From Meghimatium bilineatum (taxonomy: Eukaryota; Mollusca; Gastropoda; Stylommatophora; Philomycidae), in assembly GCA_034231615.1 (NCBI GenBank), contig CM067306.1, positions 40,215,101-40,279,100 of the forward strand: 64,000 bases of DNA, in the 5' to 3' direction. Of this stretch, positions 10,581 to 21,515 are shown piece by piece (positions within the stretch are counted from its first letter, which is position 1; each line of letters begins with the position of its first letter). Below the pieces are notes generated by a model that did not search any database, was not told where the DNA came from, and worked only from the letters and a program-made list of their open reading frames with translations. The translations under genes were made by a program, and so were the position numbers.

Positions 10581-10724
10581 CCTGCAGGTCTGAAATACCA
10601 ATGTGCTACATCAACATGCGGCACAAGCATCTATTCCGAATCTTGGGGATCATGGATTGAGACTGCGACACAACAATAGCCCTGACTGCCACATTTTCAG
10701 AGACCAACTTTATAAACTTTGCAA

Positions 10725-11062
10725 CTGTCTCGATCTTCATTCTCATACTGGAGATTTTGCTATAAGCTCCGTAGCTGTCTCGATCTTCTTTATTATACTA
10801 GAGATTTTGCTATGAATTCCATAACTGTCTCGATTTTCATTCTCATACTGGAGGTTGTACTATAAATTCCGTAGCTGTCTCGATCGTCTTTATTATACTA
10901 GAGATTTTGCTATGAATTCCATAACTGTCTCGATTTTCATTCTCATACTGGAGGTTGTACTATAAATTCCGTAGCTGTCTCGATCTTCTTTATTATACTA
11001 GAGATTTTGCTATAAGTTTCGTAACTGTCTCGATCTTCATTCTTATACTGGAGGATGTGCTA
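10725..11062. repeat. 50-bp tandem array with alternating A/B units
   Basis: Seven units begin CTGTCTCGAT. Units with TTCATTCTCATACTGGAG alternate with units with CTTTATTATACTAGAGA, so the effective period is about 100 bp. EcoRI-like GAATTC occurs in several units. Confidence 0.95.
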
Positions 11063-11132
11063 CAACCTCCGCACCTTTCAGAAATGAATAGAATAGAATC
11101 TCTTAGAGTAGTAGAGAGACTCCATCCTGATC

Positions 11133-11340
11133 TTAACTGTTTCTAATAAAACCATCTGTCCATATAATTGCATCATTCTTTTCAGCACTTTCAATGTTCA
11201 ATTGTTTCATTTCTGGATCAGCTTTTTCATTGCACCAAACACTTCCTGTATTCCCTGCCGAAGGAATGGAATGATCACTTTTCCATAAGTTGACAGCTCT
11301 TCTCCATATTTTTGCCATTCCTCTCATTTGAATATGTTTT
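11133..11340 (-). pseudogene. LINE RNase H domain start remnant
   Basis: A short minus frame ends in DAIIWTDGFIRN, resembling the first catalytic motif (YTDGS) of LINE RNase H domains. The second part of such a domain lies at 10370-10580 on the same strand, which supports one broken element. Confidence 0.45.
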
Positions 11341-11344
11341 TGGT

Positions 11345-11548
11345 CGTGTGTTGCCAGGCCTGAAAGTGGAGAATAGTGACACTCTTATCTGCCAAGTTAA
11401 GATGCAACTAAGGAGGTTTTAGGATGACTGTTCATATAAGTTTAAGTGACCCATAAGTCATACTGAAGTCAAATGTGTTTAGACTGAAAGGCGCAAATTA
11501 ATCGCGGCTAAACTGTAAACTATGATGCAACACATTCCGTTCTCCTAC
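11345..11548 (+). mobile_element. SINE-like family A copy, 3' end truncated
   Basis: Contains AACTAAGGAGGTTTTAGGAT, AAGTGACCCATAAGTCATAC, TGAAGTCAAATGTG, GCGCAAATTAATCG and CAACACATTCCGTTCTCC. It stops before the GAA-rich tail, at the LINE family 2 end. Confidence 0.65.
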
Positions 11549-11557
11549 TCATCATCA

Positions 11558-12770
11558 TCAGGTGCCATGCCGGGTGGCGTAGGCGGTCATGGCTCTCCAC
11601 AGCTCTCTGTCCACAGTATTATGTATCAAAGTCGTTGTTGTTTCTTTGCCGTGCCAGGTTGTCAAACTGTCTAATATTTTCTCAAGTTGTCGCCCTCTGT
11701 CTCTGGTGCCTTCAATCTTGCCTGTTGTGATTATGTTCTCTAAACCTGCCTGTCTCATGAAGTGGCCAAAAAAAGAAGATTGCCTTTTCTTATATTGTTG
11801 ATTAAGGTCCGTTTCGCATTTAACTCTTTTAATACCTCTACATTAGTTTTTCTGGCAGTCCATGGTATTCTCAGCATTCTTCTGTAGAACCACATCTCTG
11901 TTGCCTCCAATCTCCCACTTTCCAGTTTGTTTATTGTCCAAGACTCGCACCCATATGTTAGTATAGGGGTTATATAGCACTGCAGAACTCTCTTTCTCAC
12001 CTCTAATGACAAGGTCATATTACACAGTATATTTTTCATTTTTCTGAATGTTGTTTTTGCCTGTCCTATTCTGCATCTTATTTCTGTTGAACTTCTTCCA
12101 TCTGCTGTTATAATTGTACCTAGATATTTGAATTGGTGGACCTGTTTTAATACTATATCATTCACTATGATCTTGCAAGGTGTGTTATTTTCTTTCTTTG
12201 AAATAACCATTACTTCTGTTTTCTTGATATTTAGGAAGAGGCCTTTCTCTTTGCTTTCTGTGACTACTACTTTAATTAATTTTTGAAGGTCTTCCTCACT
12301 TTTTGCAATCAGAACAGTGTCATCCGCATATCTCAAATTATTTATGTTATGTCCTCCCACTGATATTCCTGGGATATCTACTATTGCACGCAATATGCTT
12401 TCACTGTATAGAGAGAACAGGTCTGGTGAAAGCACGCATCCCTGTCTGACTCCTTGTTTTATTTGTTGAAAAAGGCCAAATTGCTTTCCTACTCTTATTG
12501 CTGCTGTTTGTTGCCAGCACATGTTCTTGATTATTCTTAAATCCTTGCTGTCAATGTTCAGATTCTCTAGCATGTGTATAATTTTGCTATGTTTAACTTT
12601 GTCAAAAGCTTTAGTGTAGTCTATAAAACAGAGGTACAGATCTGTTTTTACCTCTATAGACCTCTCTATTAGTGTTCTCAATATATAAATCGCATTGTTG
12701 GTGCCTTTGCCTTCTACAAATCCACATTGTTCTGGACTTATTTCTGAACGTAGTTCTCCTACTACATCAA
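11558..12770 (-). mobile_element. LINE family 2 element, 5'-truncated
   Basis: The minus strand reads [19 protein letters not shown] from about 12760, passes through the reverse transcriptase core, and ends in LENIITTGKIEGTRDRGRQ and YATRHGT near 11560. A frame break near 11755 separates the last part. No endonuclease domain is present upstream. Tail fragments of the same family are at 15530-15735 (plus) and 31905-32330 (minus). It is the best preserved LINE in the window. Confidence 0.88.
11755..12681 (-). CDS. Non-LTR retrotransposon reverse transcriptase (partial)
   Basis: A 308-codon frame gives RNA-dependent DNA polymerase motifs in order: [15 protein letters not shown] (motif A with catalytic Asp, residues 17-31), [13 protein letters not shown] (motif B, about 79-91), [12 protein letters not shown] (motif C, YADD, about 116-127), [10 protein letters not shown] (motif D, about 153-162) and FKYLGTIIT (about 184-192), then the thumb with [10 protein letters not shown]. 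The open frame continues upstream without ATG to about 12765, so the given start is only the first Met. Family LINE proteins are about 900-1,200 residues, so most of the N-terminus is missing. The domain is intact but the element is truncated; autonomous activity is unlikely. Confidence 0.88.
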   Translation of the reverse strand: MRTLIERSIEVKTDLYLCFIDYTKAFDKVKHSKIIHMLENLNIDSKDLRIIKNMCWQQTAAIRVGKQFGLFQQIKQGVRQGCVLSPDLFSLYSESILRAIVDIPGISVGGHNINNLRYADDTVLIAKSEEDLQKLIKVVVTESKEKGLFLNIKKTEVMVISKKENNTPCKIIVNDIVLKQVHQFKYLGTIITADGRSSTEIRCRIGQAKTTFRKMKNILCNMTLSLEVRKRVLQCYITPILTYGCESWTINKLESGRLEATEMWFYRRMLRIPWTARKTNVEVLKELNAKRTLINNIRKGNLLFLATS

Positions 12771-12818
12771 GCTAATCTGAATTTAAGTAGGAAGCCAGAG
12801 GACAATTTTAAAAGGATT

Positions 12819-12921
12819 CTTGAAACTAACGGGAATTGAACCAGTCCGTTCAACGACACCAATAGTTGTTAAGCGATTTGGTGTCGTTGAACGGACTGGT
12901 TCAACTCCCATTAGTCTCAAG
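12819..12921. repeat. 43-bp-arm hairpin of a tRNA-like SINE head
   Basis: Left arm 12819-12861 and right arm 12879-12921 are reverse complements with about three mismatches, around a 17-bp loop. The right arm contains ACTGGTTCAACTCCCATTAG, a B-box-like motif; the loop and right arm match a tRNA-like sequence at 38184-38244. It is therefore a head-to-head pair of the same short element. Confidence 0.9.
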
Positions 12922-13051
12922 CTAATCTGCAGGAGAGAGAGAACAACAAAGAACAAGAAAAAAGAATATATCTTCAACAGGGGTGATCTGGGCAATCATC
13001 TTCTCCACACGTAATTTGTAGCACACATCGTTAGAGTGGTAAACGAACATC

Positions 13052-13345
13052 AGAAGTATTTCCATATATGGAGTCTTTGTCACTCATAACTCTCATATAT
13101 GGAGTCTTTGTCACTCATAACTCTCATATATGGAGTCTTTGCCACTCATAACTCTCATATATGGAGTCTTTGCCACTCATAACTCTCATATATGGAGTCT
13201 TTGTCACTCATAACTCTCATATATGGAGTCTTTGCCACTCATAACTCTCATATATGGAGTCTTTGTCACTCATAACTCTCATATATGGAGTCTTTGCTAC
13301 TCATAACTCTCATATATGGAGTCTTTGTCACTCATAACTCTCATA
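13052..13345. repeat. 31-bp minisatellite, about nine copies
   Basis: The unit CTCATATATGGAGTCTTTGT plus CACTCATAACT varies mainly at GTCAC, GCCAC or GCTAC. Confidence 0.96.
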
Positions 13346-13519
13346 TAATATGAACCAAGTGAGTGCATTGCTAGATGTGACAGAAACCAATTGCTGTGTG
13401 GGTTCAGTACATCAATATTCACAATCAATTAATCACATATCATATTTGACAATTAAAACTGGAAATCAAAACTCAAATGTGTTTCTGTGTTTTGTTCTGT
13501 ACATATAAGTATGCACGTA

Positions 13520-13866
13520 TTGTTCTAACTCGAATGTGTTTCCATGTTTTGTTGTATACGTGATATGTGTGCACATATTGTTCTAACTCGAATGTTTCCA
13601 TGTTTTGTTGTATACGTGATATGTGTGCACATATTTTTCAAATCGAATGTGTTTCCATGTTTTGTTGTATACATGATATGTGTGCACATATTGTTATAAC
13701 TCGAATGTTTCCATGTTTTGTTGTATACATGATATGTGTGCACATATTGTTCTAACTCGAATGTTTCCATGTTTTGTTGTATACATGATATGTATGCACA
13801 TATTGTTCTAACTCGAATGTTTCCATGTTTTGTTGTATACATGATATGTGTGCACATATTGTTCTA
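13520..13866. repeat. Tandem array of about 57 bp, six to seven copies
   Basis: The unit has TTCCATGTTTTGTTGTATAC, ATGATATGTGTGCACATATT and GTTCTAACTCGAATG. Open frames here are by-products of the array. Confidence 0.95.
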
Positions 13867-13875
13867 ACTCACAAG

Positions 13876-14268
13876 GTGTCCATAAATTACGTCAATAATT
13901 TTACCCCCATCTCTGTCAATAACTGTAAAGAATTCAGAGACCACACTTGCTTAATTTATGTCAAATTTATTATCGATCGCCGAGGACGAAGAAGAAGAAC
14001 TTATGTCAAACATGTTTACCCGTGTACTACAAAAATTTTTCAGCAAAACATGTACGAAAAAAATAAACATTTTGTTTTACATTGTAGCAAAAAAATGAAT
14101 CAAACAGTTAATTTAATTGGTGTATAATAAACAGTAGTGTTTACAACTTTGTCAATCTCCCCCCCCCCCCAGATCCGTAATCAATTTAAATACCTCTTCT
14201 TTCTTTCTTTCTATCCAACACTCCTCCCCCCCCCCCACCCAAATTGTTGACATATTTTATGGACGTTC
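13876..14268. mobile_element. MITE with GTCCATAAA terminal inverted repeats
   Basis: The left end is GGTGTCCATAAATTACGTCA followed by ATAATTTTACCCCC. The reverse complement of the right end is ACGTCCATAAAATATGTCAA followed by CAATTTGGGTGGGGG. Both ends therefore carry the same subterminal order, including the C or G run. A related left end occurs at 42309. No transposase is seen inside and no clean target duplication was identified. Confidence 0.65.
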
Positions 14269-14457
14269 GTAAAGCTGAAAGCGAGTATTTCTGTACAAAA
14301 AAATAGTTTTTTCTTTTCTATAGAAACATCTACAGAACACAGTTAAAGAGATATACATTTAATATGTCGATTCTAATTCTTATAATTGATATAATTATTA
14401 TTTTTTAAAATAAATTTTAAATGTGAGTTAAGATATTGTAATATTATGAAAACGCTT

Positions 14458-14905
14458 TCGGCTGTTAGCTACAAGAATGGACATAGATTCGGTGACAGCT
14501 GTTAGCAACAAGAATGGACATAGATTCAGTGACAGCTGTTAGCAACAAGAATGGACATAGATTCGGTGACAGCTGTTAGCAACAAGAATGGACATAGATT
14601 CAGTGACAGCTGTTAGCAACAAGAATGGACATAGATTCAATGACAGCTGTTAGCTACAAGAATGGACATAGATTCAGTGACAGCTGTTAGCAACAAGAAT
14701 GGACATAGATTCAATGACAGCTGTTAGCAACAAGAATGGACATAGATTCAGTGACAGCTGTTAGCTACAAGAATGGACATAGATTCAGTGACAGCTGTTA
14801 GCAACAAGAATTAGATTCAGTGACAGCTGTTAGCAACAAGAATGGACATAGATTCAGTGACAGCTGTTAGCAACAAGAATGGACATAGATTCAGTGACAG
14901 CTGTT
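14458..14905. repeat. 37-bp minisatellite, about 12 copies
   Basis: The unit GACAGCTGTTAGCAACAAGA plus ATGGACATAGATTCAGT varies at GCAAC/GCTAC and TCAGT/TCGGT/TCAAT. One unit near 14808 has an internal deletion. Confidence 0.96.
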
Positions 14906-15130
14906 TACATGAGAGTGATGATTCAAATGCCAATACAGTGAGTGAAACTCTAACTCCCAAAGTATGCTGAATTTGTCGTTGTTTCGTTCCCCGGAAATTG
15001 TGAGCACTTATCACTTATTTCCTATGTTCATCTTTTCTTCCTTTTTTACCTTTAACGTGTGTCGAGAGGGATATAGTGTTCTTGTTCTCGCTTTTTTTGG
15101 CAGCTTCAGATAATGGTGCTCGTGCAATGT

Positions 15131-15400
15131 CTAATTGATGTTGTTGATCCAGCGTACTCTAGGTCTACCCCTGGCTCTTCTTTCTGCTTCTCCTCTCTTC
15201 GTATATGCTTTATAAACTAATGAATCACACTGCATTCTTTCCAGATGACCGAACCATTGTATTTGTTGGTTTTTTATGTATTGTAGAATTGATAGGACAC
15301 CCACTCTTTCTCTTATGACCTCGTTTCTAATTCTGTGTCTTCTTGTCACTACTGTGGCTTTTCTCAGACATCTCATCTCTGTTGTAACCAGTTGTCTCTT
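15131..15400 (-). pseudogene. LINE family 4 tail fragment
   Basis: The minus frame reads MRCLRKATVVTRRHRIRNE, then IQWFGHLERM and ARGRPRVRWINNI. These are C-terminal motifs of a LINE protein, and the order matches the plus-strand copy at 49990-50740. Confidence 0.75.
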
Positions 15401-15529
15401 ATGTTTTGTTGTTAAGGACCATATTTGAAATTGGTAACACCTATGTTCAATGTGGTCATTTCTCCTGAGTTTTTTTAATACATAGAAGATGGAGTTTAAT
15501 CAATATTATAAGAAAAAGACTATCTATTT

Positions 15530-15735
15530 TGGCCACGTTATGATACACTGAGGCTTCGAGAACATAGTCACAACAAGCAAGATTGAAGGCAACAGGGACA
15601 GAGGGCGACAACGTGAGAAAATGTAAGACAGTTTAACAACCTTTGCACGGCTGAGAACTAACAACGATCCTGATACATAATACTGTAGATAGGGAGCTAT
15701 TGAGAGTCATGATCGCCTATGCCAGTCGGCATGAC
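15530..15735 (+). mobile_element. LINE family 2 tail fragment
   Basis: FGHVMIH near 15533, then AAGATTGAAGGCAACAGGGA, GACAGAGGGCGACAACG and ATGCCAGTCGGCATGACACG match the reverse complement of 11560-11770. It ends in GTGATGATGAGAAG right before the 17-bp satellite. Confidence 0.7.
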
Positions 15736-15762
15736 ACGTGGTGATGATGAGAAGACTCCCAG

Positions 15763-17035
15763 CTCTCATCAGTATGTAACTCTCATCGGTATGCAACTCT
15801 CATCAGTATGCAACTCTCATCAGTGTGCAACTCTCATCAGTATGCAACTCTCATCAGTATGCAACTCTCATCAGTATGCAACTCTCATCAGTGTGCAACT
15901 CTCATCAGTGTGCAACTCTCATCAGTATGCAACTCTCATAGGTATGCAACTCTCATCAGTGTGCAACTCTCATCAGTATGCAACTCTCATCAGTGTGCAA
16001 CTCTCATCAGTATGCAACTCTCATCAGTGTGCAACTCTCATCAGTATGCAACTCTCATAGGTATGCAACTCTCATCAGTGTGCAACTCTCATCAGTATGC
16101 AACTCTCATCAGTGTGCAACTCTCATCAGTGTGCAACTCTCATCAGTATGCAACTCTCATAGGTATGCAACTCCCATCGGTATGCAACTCACCTCGATGT
16201 GCAATTCTCATCGGTATGCAACTCTCCTCAATGTTCAACTCTCATCGGTATGCAACTCTCCTCAATGTTCAACTCTAATTGGTATGCAACTCTCCTCAAT
16301 GTTCAACTCTCATCGGTATGCAACTCTCATAGGTATGCAACTCTCCTCAATGTTAAACTCTCATCGGTATGCAATTCTCATAGGTATGCAACTCACCTCG
16401 ATGTGCAACTCTCATCGGTATGCAACTCTCCTCAATGTTCAACTCTAATCAGTATGCAACTCTCCTCAATGTTCAACTCTCATCGGTATGTAATTCTCCT
16501 CAATGTTCAACTCTCATCGGTATGTAATTCTCCTCAATGTTCAACTCTCATCGGTATGCAACTCTCATCGGTATGCAACTCTCCTCAATATTCAACTCTC
16601 ATCGGTATGCAACTCTCCTCAATTTTCAACTCTCATCGGTATGCAACTCTCATAGGTATGCAACTCTCCTCGATGTTAAACTCTCATCGGTATGCAACTC
16701 TAATAGGTATGCAACTCACCTCGATGTGCAACTCTCATCGGTATGCAACTCTCCTCAATGTTCAACTCTCCTCGATGTGCAACTCTCATCAATGTGCAAC
16801 TCTCATTGGCGCGCAATTCTTATCAATGTGCAGCTCTCATCAATGTACAACTCTCATCGATGTGCAACTCTCATCGATGTGCAACTCTCCTCAATGTTCA
16901 ACTCTCCTCGAAGTGCAACTCGCATCAATGTGCAACTCTCATCAATGTGCAGCTCTCATCAATGTGCAACTCTCATCAATGTGCAACTCTCATCAATGTG
17001 CAACTCTCATCGGTATACAACTCTCATCGATGTGC
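15763..17035. repeat. 17-bp satellite, about 75 copies
   Basis: The unit is CAACTCTCATCAGTATG. The first half is dominated by CATCAGTATG and CATCAGTGTG; the second half mixes CATCGGTATG, CCTCAATGTT and CATCAATGTG variants that often alternate as 34-bp dimers. The unit has no stop in any forward frame, so all three frames stay open for hundreds of codons with a 17-residue period. I do not call these proteins. Confidence 0.98.
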
Positions 17036-17189
17036 AGTATTTTGAGAACTCTCCTACTGATGGGGAGGATGTAAAACATGATGCATGTTAAGAAAGGAGT
17101 TGCTCACCTTTTTAAGAAGGTGTGTGTGTCTTACATATTATATGGATATACAGCCCTGATCATTCAGGGTCAAAAGTGATGATATTGGC

Positions 17190-18190
17190 TGGCAATATGT
17201 GGTGGATGACACATACAAGGAAGAGATAAGTCGGACTAATCTTGAAGTTATAGATTTGTTACAGTAGAACGAAGAGGTATAAGACAAGCACTTATTTTAT
17301 CACCAAAAACCTATTTAATATCTACACATAAAATATCTTTAAACATATAGAAGAAATTCCAGGACTCAAGATCAATGGGAAAATAATAAACAACCTGAGA
17401 TATGCAGATGACACTGTTCTATTAGCAGAATGTGAACATGAACTGCAAAGACTAATAGATCAGGTCGATAAATCAAGTACAGTTCATGGACTGGATATAA
17501 ACATCCAAACACAACAACCATGATTATCAGAAAAGTTATTACAGAAGAACAGGGGCTAAAAATAAAAATACGTGAAGAGAAACTACAAATAAAACATTAT
17601 TAATATTTTGGATGCATAATTACAAATCAAGGCACATGTGAAACAGATGTGAAACAGATGTGAAACAGATGTTAAAAGTAAAATAAGAATGGCTAAAAGT
17701 ACTTTAAGTGACGAGAAAAATATTAACATCTAAACAAATTACAAACAAGTTAAAAATGAGAATTATAAAATGCTACATCTTTTCTATATTAATTCATGGC
17801 TCAGAAACATGGACACTAAATAAACAATTAGAAGACAGAATTGATGCTTTTAAGATGGTGAATATATAGAAGAATATGGAGATCATTAAGGAAAGAGAAG
17901 AAAACAAATAAAGAAGTACTTAATATGAAGAAAGAATTATTAAAGGAAATAAAGATCAAGCAAATAAAATATTTTGGACACATTAAAAGACATGACACCT
18001 TATTGAAGACATTACTTGTGGGTAAAGTCAAAGGGAAGCGAGCAAGAGGTAGACAGAGATACCAATGGAAGAGTAACATCACACAATGTACATGTTACAG
18101 TCTGGCAGAGTGCACCACGAAAACAAAAGAAAGGGGATGTTGGAGGTCTCTTGCTGCCAACCTTCGTTGCGGAGACGGCGTCTCATGATG
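17190..18190 (+). mobile_element. LINE family 3 reverse transcriptase remnant
   Basis: Broken plus frames give GIRQALILSPK near 17275, [20 protein letters not shown] near 17385-17440 (YADD motif), then a decayed thumb, and IKIKQIKYFGHIKRHDTLLK with GKRARGRQRYQWKSNI near 17950-18080. It ends CWRSLAANLRCGDGVS before ATGATGATGACAG. Frameshifts and an internal GTGAAACAGAT triplication near 17640 show it is dead. Confidence 0.82.
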
Positions 18191-18664
18191 ATGACAGTAA
18201 TAAGATGTGGTTGGATATAATAATTCATATATGCAGAAAATTATAGAAATTGGAGTGACCATGGGAGAAACTGAAAATATTTGGAGAAATTGAGTGACCA
18301 TGGGTGAAAGGAGAAACGAAAAAAATAAGAAATCGGAAGGACCATGGTGAAGGGGAAAACTGAAAAAATCAGAAGAAATTGTAATGACCAGGATTAAATG
18401 TAAAATTAGAAAGATCTAAAGATATATAAGCAACATTTGACTGAAAACTGAGTTTAAACATTCTTAAATAGTTGATAGAATGGGATGTAGGGTACTTGGA
18501 AATGTCCTCTTTACTATAGAGTACTTATGAGGATTTCCCCTGTCTTATTGGAGTATTTATAGGAATGTCCCTTGTGTTTTTGGAATATTTATGGGCAGTG
18601 CTTTTTCTTCTGGAGATACACCGTATGCCCAAATTTTCCCTCTGAAATATTCCTTTTGTTTTAG
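18191..18664. other. No gene recognised; diverged short repeats
   Basis: Variants of AAATTGGAGTGACCATGGG recur loosely between 18245 and 18400. Otherwise there is nothing I can support. Confidence 0.5.
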
Positions 18665-18835
18665 TTCTGCTCATCAGAACGTGGTCTTCCTTATGGATTC
18701 TCTGAATACTCTGCAATTATGGGCAAGTTGACTTGCCGCGGCTAGACATGTTTAAACATTATGATGTATCACTGCACCATCGTCGTCTTGGCACCCTCTT
18801 CCCTGTTGCCGGTAACTCTGCCTTCAGCTATTAAT
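18665..18835 (-). mobile_element. LINE 3' tail fragment
   Basis: On the minus strand it has the GRGxPRRRW-type tail followed by CLNMS and VQRIHKEDHVL. It closely matches 31552-31712 (CGTGGTCTTCCTTATGGATT and CATCACTGCACCATCG are shared in plus orientation). Confidence 0.6.
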
Positions 18836-18896
18836 CGTTATATGCTGTTATGTCTCCGAAATATTTCCCCATATTTGAAAGGTTGAAATAGCATTA

Positions 18897-19205
18897 GAGG
18901 ATTGACTTCGTTGTACACGGTTTACCCCACATATACCCAGTCCCTCTCAATAACGGGGCAGGCCGTCTGACGAGAGTACAGCTCACAGCACGTAACTTCG
19001 TAGATCCAGTGATAATCTCTAGGGATCACCGAAAACAATATATTTGTAAACAAGACGTCGCGAGCAGGATTCGATCCCACGACAAAACTAACGGCTTAAC
19101 CACTACCCCAGGAGGAAGATTTCTAAACACTACCCCAGGAGGAAGATTTCTAAACACTACCCCAGGAGGAAGATTTCCTAACCACTACTCCAGGAGGAAG
19201 ATTTC
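18897..19205 (-). mobile_element. tRNA-derived SINE (family T) with amplified 5' head
   Basis: The reverse complement has CCTGGGGTAGTGGTTAAGCC (A box), GTGGGATCGAATCCTGCTCG (B box), and the shared body GAAGTTACGTGCTGTGAGC. The far 5' end, ACTACCCCAGGAGGAAGATT in plus orientation, is repeated about four times with a period near 27 bp (19106-19205). Confidence 0.85.
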
Positions 19206-20007
19206 CTTCTCACATTTAGATCCTGTTATTCTCAAACACCATATTCCATATTTATGTGTTTTCAAAACTGCCGACACGGTTTGTCGACCAAGCGTGTTGT
19301 ACACACAGTGTGCCAGTAATACATTCTTTCAAAGCTTATTTGTCTGCTCTCTCAAATGCTTTATCTAAAACTTACATCTTGCATAATAAGACTTCTATAT
19401 ACATCTATTTTTCGCTTGTAAAAACAACACTCGATTTGTAGGCCTATACATTTGAATTCCTCTTTAGAGCACACGCGTTCAAAACAAATTTCCAAGTTTA
19501 ACAACACTATCCAGAATCCATTATTATATTTATTCTTTACTGTTTGTACTATAGCAGATCTCTATTATTACATAAATATTTCGTCGGTTTGGACCAGGTT
19601 GTTATAATGAGATTTGACTGTATTACATTACTAATGTTTTCGCAATTGTTTTTTTCTTTTCACGAAATCTGACTTGTAGGCGTACTCAAGCACAAACATC
19701 TAGATATACAAAAGGACGGCTACGAACGTCAGAGATAGGGCCGGTTATCAACAATAATTGCTGGATTTTCCCGTACAATATTTACTACGTTCTTCTTAAG
19801 ATTAGTCCCGCATGTTCTCTCACTCGTCAATCATCTTGGCTGATGCGATTGATTAATTATCGCTTTGTGTTTACTTTGTGTCGCCAGTCAGTGAAAAGGG
19901 CGGGAAAATGTCAAATACGCCAAAACATATCACGCTGCATGAGATCACAGGCAAGAGTTCCCTAGAAAAATACTTCTTTTCTAGCTATACTACTGAGAAG
20001 TCCGGCT
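19206..20007. other. No gene recognised; one weak open frame
   Basis: A modest frame starts at 19908 (MSNTPKHITLHEITGKSS) in a slightly more GC-rich spot and runs into the SINE at 20008. It has no family I recognise, and I do not call it a gene. Confidence 0.4.
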
Positions 20008-20130
20008 CTGTGAGGGGAAGGTACACATCGCGTCTCGGACGGTCAAGGTACCAGGTTCAAATCCCATCACAGGCAACTGTGCAACCGAATCGTTCAGAGA
20101 GCAATGCCAACGTATATATCCATCTTTTTA
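20008..20130 (+). mobile_element. tRNA-derived SINE (family U)
   Basis: GGCTCTGTGAGGGGAAGGTA, GTCAAGGTACCAGGTTCAAA (B box) and CATCACAGGCAACTGTGCA match the minus copy at 60123-60340 (GGCTCTGTGGCGAAGTAATA and CCAAGGTACAGAGTTCGATC). Two copies with the same order support a SINE family. Confidence 0.7.
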
Positions 20131-20169
20131 CATAGAGTTCCCTGTGGAACATAGGCTGTAACTGCTGCT

Positions 20170-20440
20170 CTCCAATGATTTATGTGATCCTCTTCATCTG
20201 TGCCCACGATGTCCCAATTGTGGCTCTCCAGCGAGTTCTGTGCTTCATTGTTCTCTTCATCTGTTCCCATACGGTCCAAACTGTTGCTATCCAACGAATT
20301 CTGTGATCCACTTCATCTATGCACACGACGTCTAAACGATTACTTTCCAACGAGTTATGTGGTCCTCTTCATCTGTGCCCATGAGGTCCAAACTGTTACT
20401 TTTCAACGTGTTCTGTGGTCTTCTTCATTTGTGTCCACGA
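20170..20440. repeat. Diverged tandem repeat of about 60 bp, about five copies
   Basis: Units share CTCTTCATCTGTGCCCACGA, GTCCAAACTGTTACT and TCCAACGAGTTCTGTG. The open plus frame is a by-product. Confidence 0.85.
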
Positions 20441-20603
20441 TGTCCTTATTGATTTTGTCGCTTCCTTCATTGTTCATTGTTCTTTTCCGGATGTTCCAAA
20501 TTTCCTCTTTCTATGTAGGTTTCGTTCTAGAACATATCTGGTTGTGTTGTCATGCATCTTTCTGAGTGTGTGTCCCATCCATTTTCACTAAGAAGTAGGC
20601 TGG

Positions 20604-20660
20604 CAATGTTCATGCTCTGGCAATGTTCATGCTCTGGCAATGTTCATGCTCTGGCAATGT
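20604..20660. repeat. 17-bp repeat, four copies
   Basis: GGCAATGTTCATGCTCT is repeated; the last unit changes to GGCAATGTTGAGG. Confidence 0.9.
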
Positions 20661-20829
20661 TGAGGAATGACGCCACGGCTACTGAGCAAGTGAGGTGACC
20701 ATACGGCTTCTAGTCAATCACTAACTAGGCAGCTGAGCACTTATGGGAAACCATGTGCTACGATTTGATTAATAACTCGTATTGCTTTGATCTTTCATAA
20801 TATGGTACCAGCAACTGGAGACTGTTTGC

Positions 20830-21080
20830 AGTATAGGGAACCTTCCAGAAGAAAGAATTAGGACCCAATTCGTGACGGTTTTTACTATTGTTAAGATTTT
20901 GGTTGGTCACTATGTATACACTTGAAGTCGCCTTTGCTATTTTTTGCATGCGATTCTAAGTATGTAAATAATGACCAACCGAAATCCCAATAATAATTTT
21001 TTTTAAATGTCACGAATTGGTTCCTAATTAATTCTGTTGGAAGGTACTTAATGGAGACGGTCATGAAACAACTAGTGAAA
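20830..21080. mobile_element. Foldback (long palindromic) MITE, copy 1
   Basis: Left arm landmarks ACCTTCCAGAAGAAAGAATT, CCAATTCGTGAC and TTTTGGTTGGTCACTAT recur in reverse complement on the right as ATAATGACCAACCGAAATC, GTCACGAATTGG and AATTCTGTTGGAAGGT. The centre has GCATGCGATTCTAAGTATG. Related copies are at 23990 and 42666. Confidence 0.75.
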
Positions 21081-21434
21081 ATTATCTCAAATCTTATCAC
21101 GTGATGTCGTTAATATATCTAGATGTCTGCTACTCATGTCCTTACATAGAGTCCGGGGTAATGTGGTGTCCAAGTCTCTGGCACGCCGACCAGGTGAACC
21201 GGAATACGTGTTCCATCGTGCTTGGTAAAAATAATTACTACTATGTTCACCCAGCAGTCATGAAATAGGTATCATATCTCATTCTCTATGAAGTTTGAGC
21301 ATTGTCGCCATCTCTACAAAGTATTGAGACGACAATCAGTTGGTATACAACTCATCACTTATGAGGAAAATCGTGCGCTATGACGATGATTCATAACTCA
21401 ATGTTCTTATTTTTACTCCTCCCCCCCCCCCCAC

Positions 21435-21515
21435 ATTCAGAACGCAGTAGATGGGATTTGAACCAGGTCCGTTCAGCTGGCACCTATTCGTTTCGCAATT
21501 TGAGTCAACTTGTTT
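21435..21515 (-). repeat. tRNA-like SINE head fragment
   Basis: The reverse complement has GGTGCCAGCTGAACGGACCT then GGTTCAAATCCCATCTACTG, similar to the tRNA-like element at 38184-38244 and the hairpin at 12819-12921. It is adjacent to a C homopolymer at 21420. Confidence 0.5.

Noticed and set aside
15719-17091. Several long overlapping forward frames (113-291 codons)
   Set aside because: All are translations of the 17-bp satellite in different registers.
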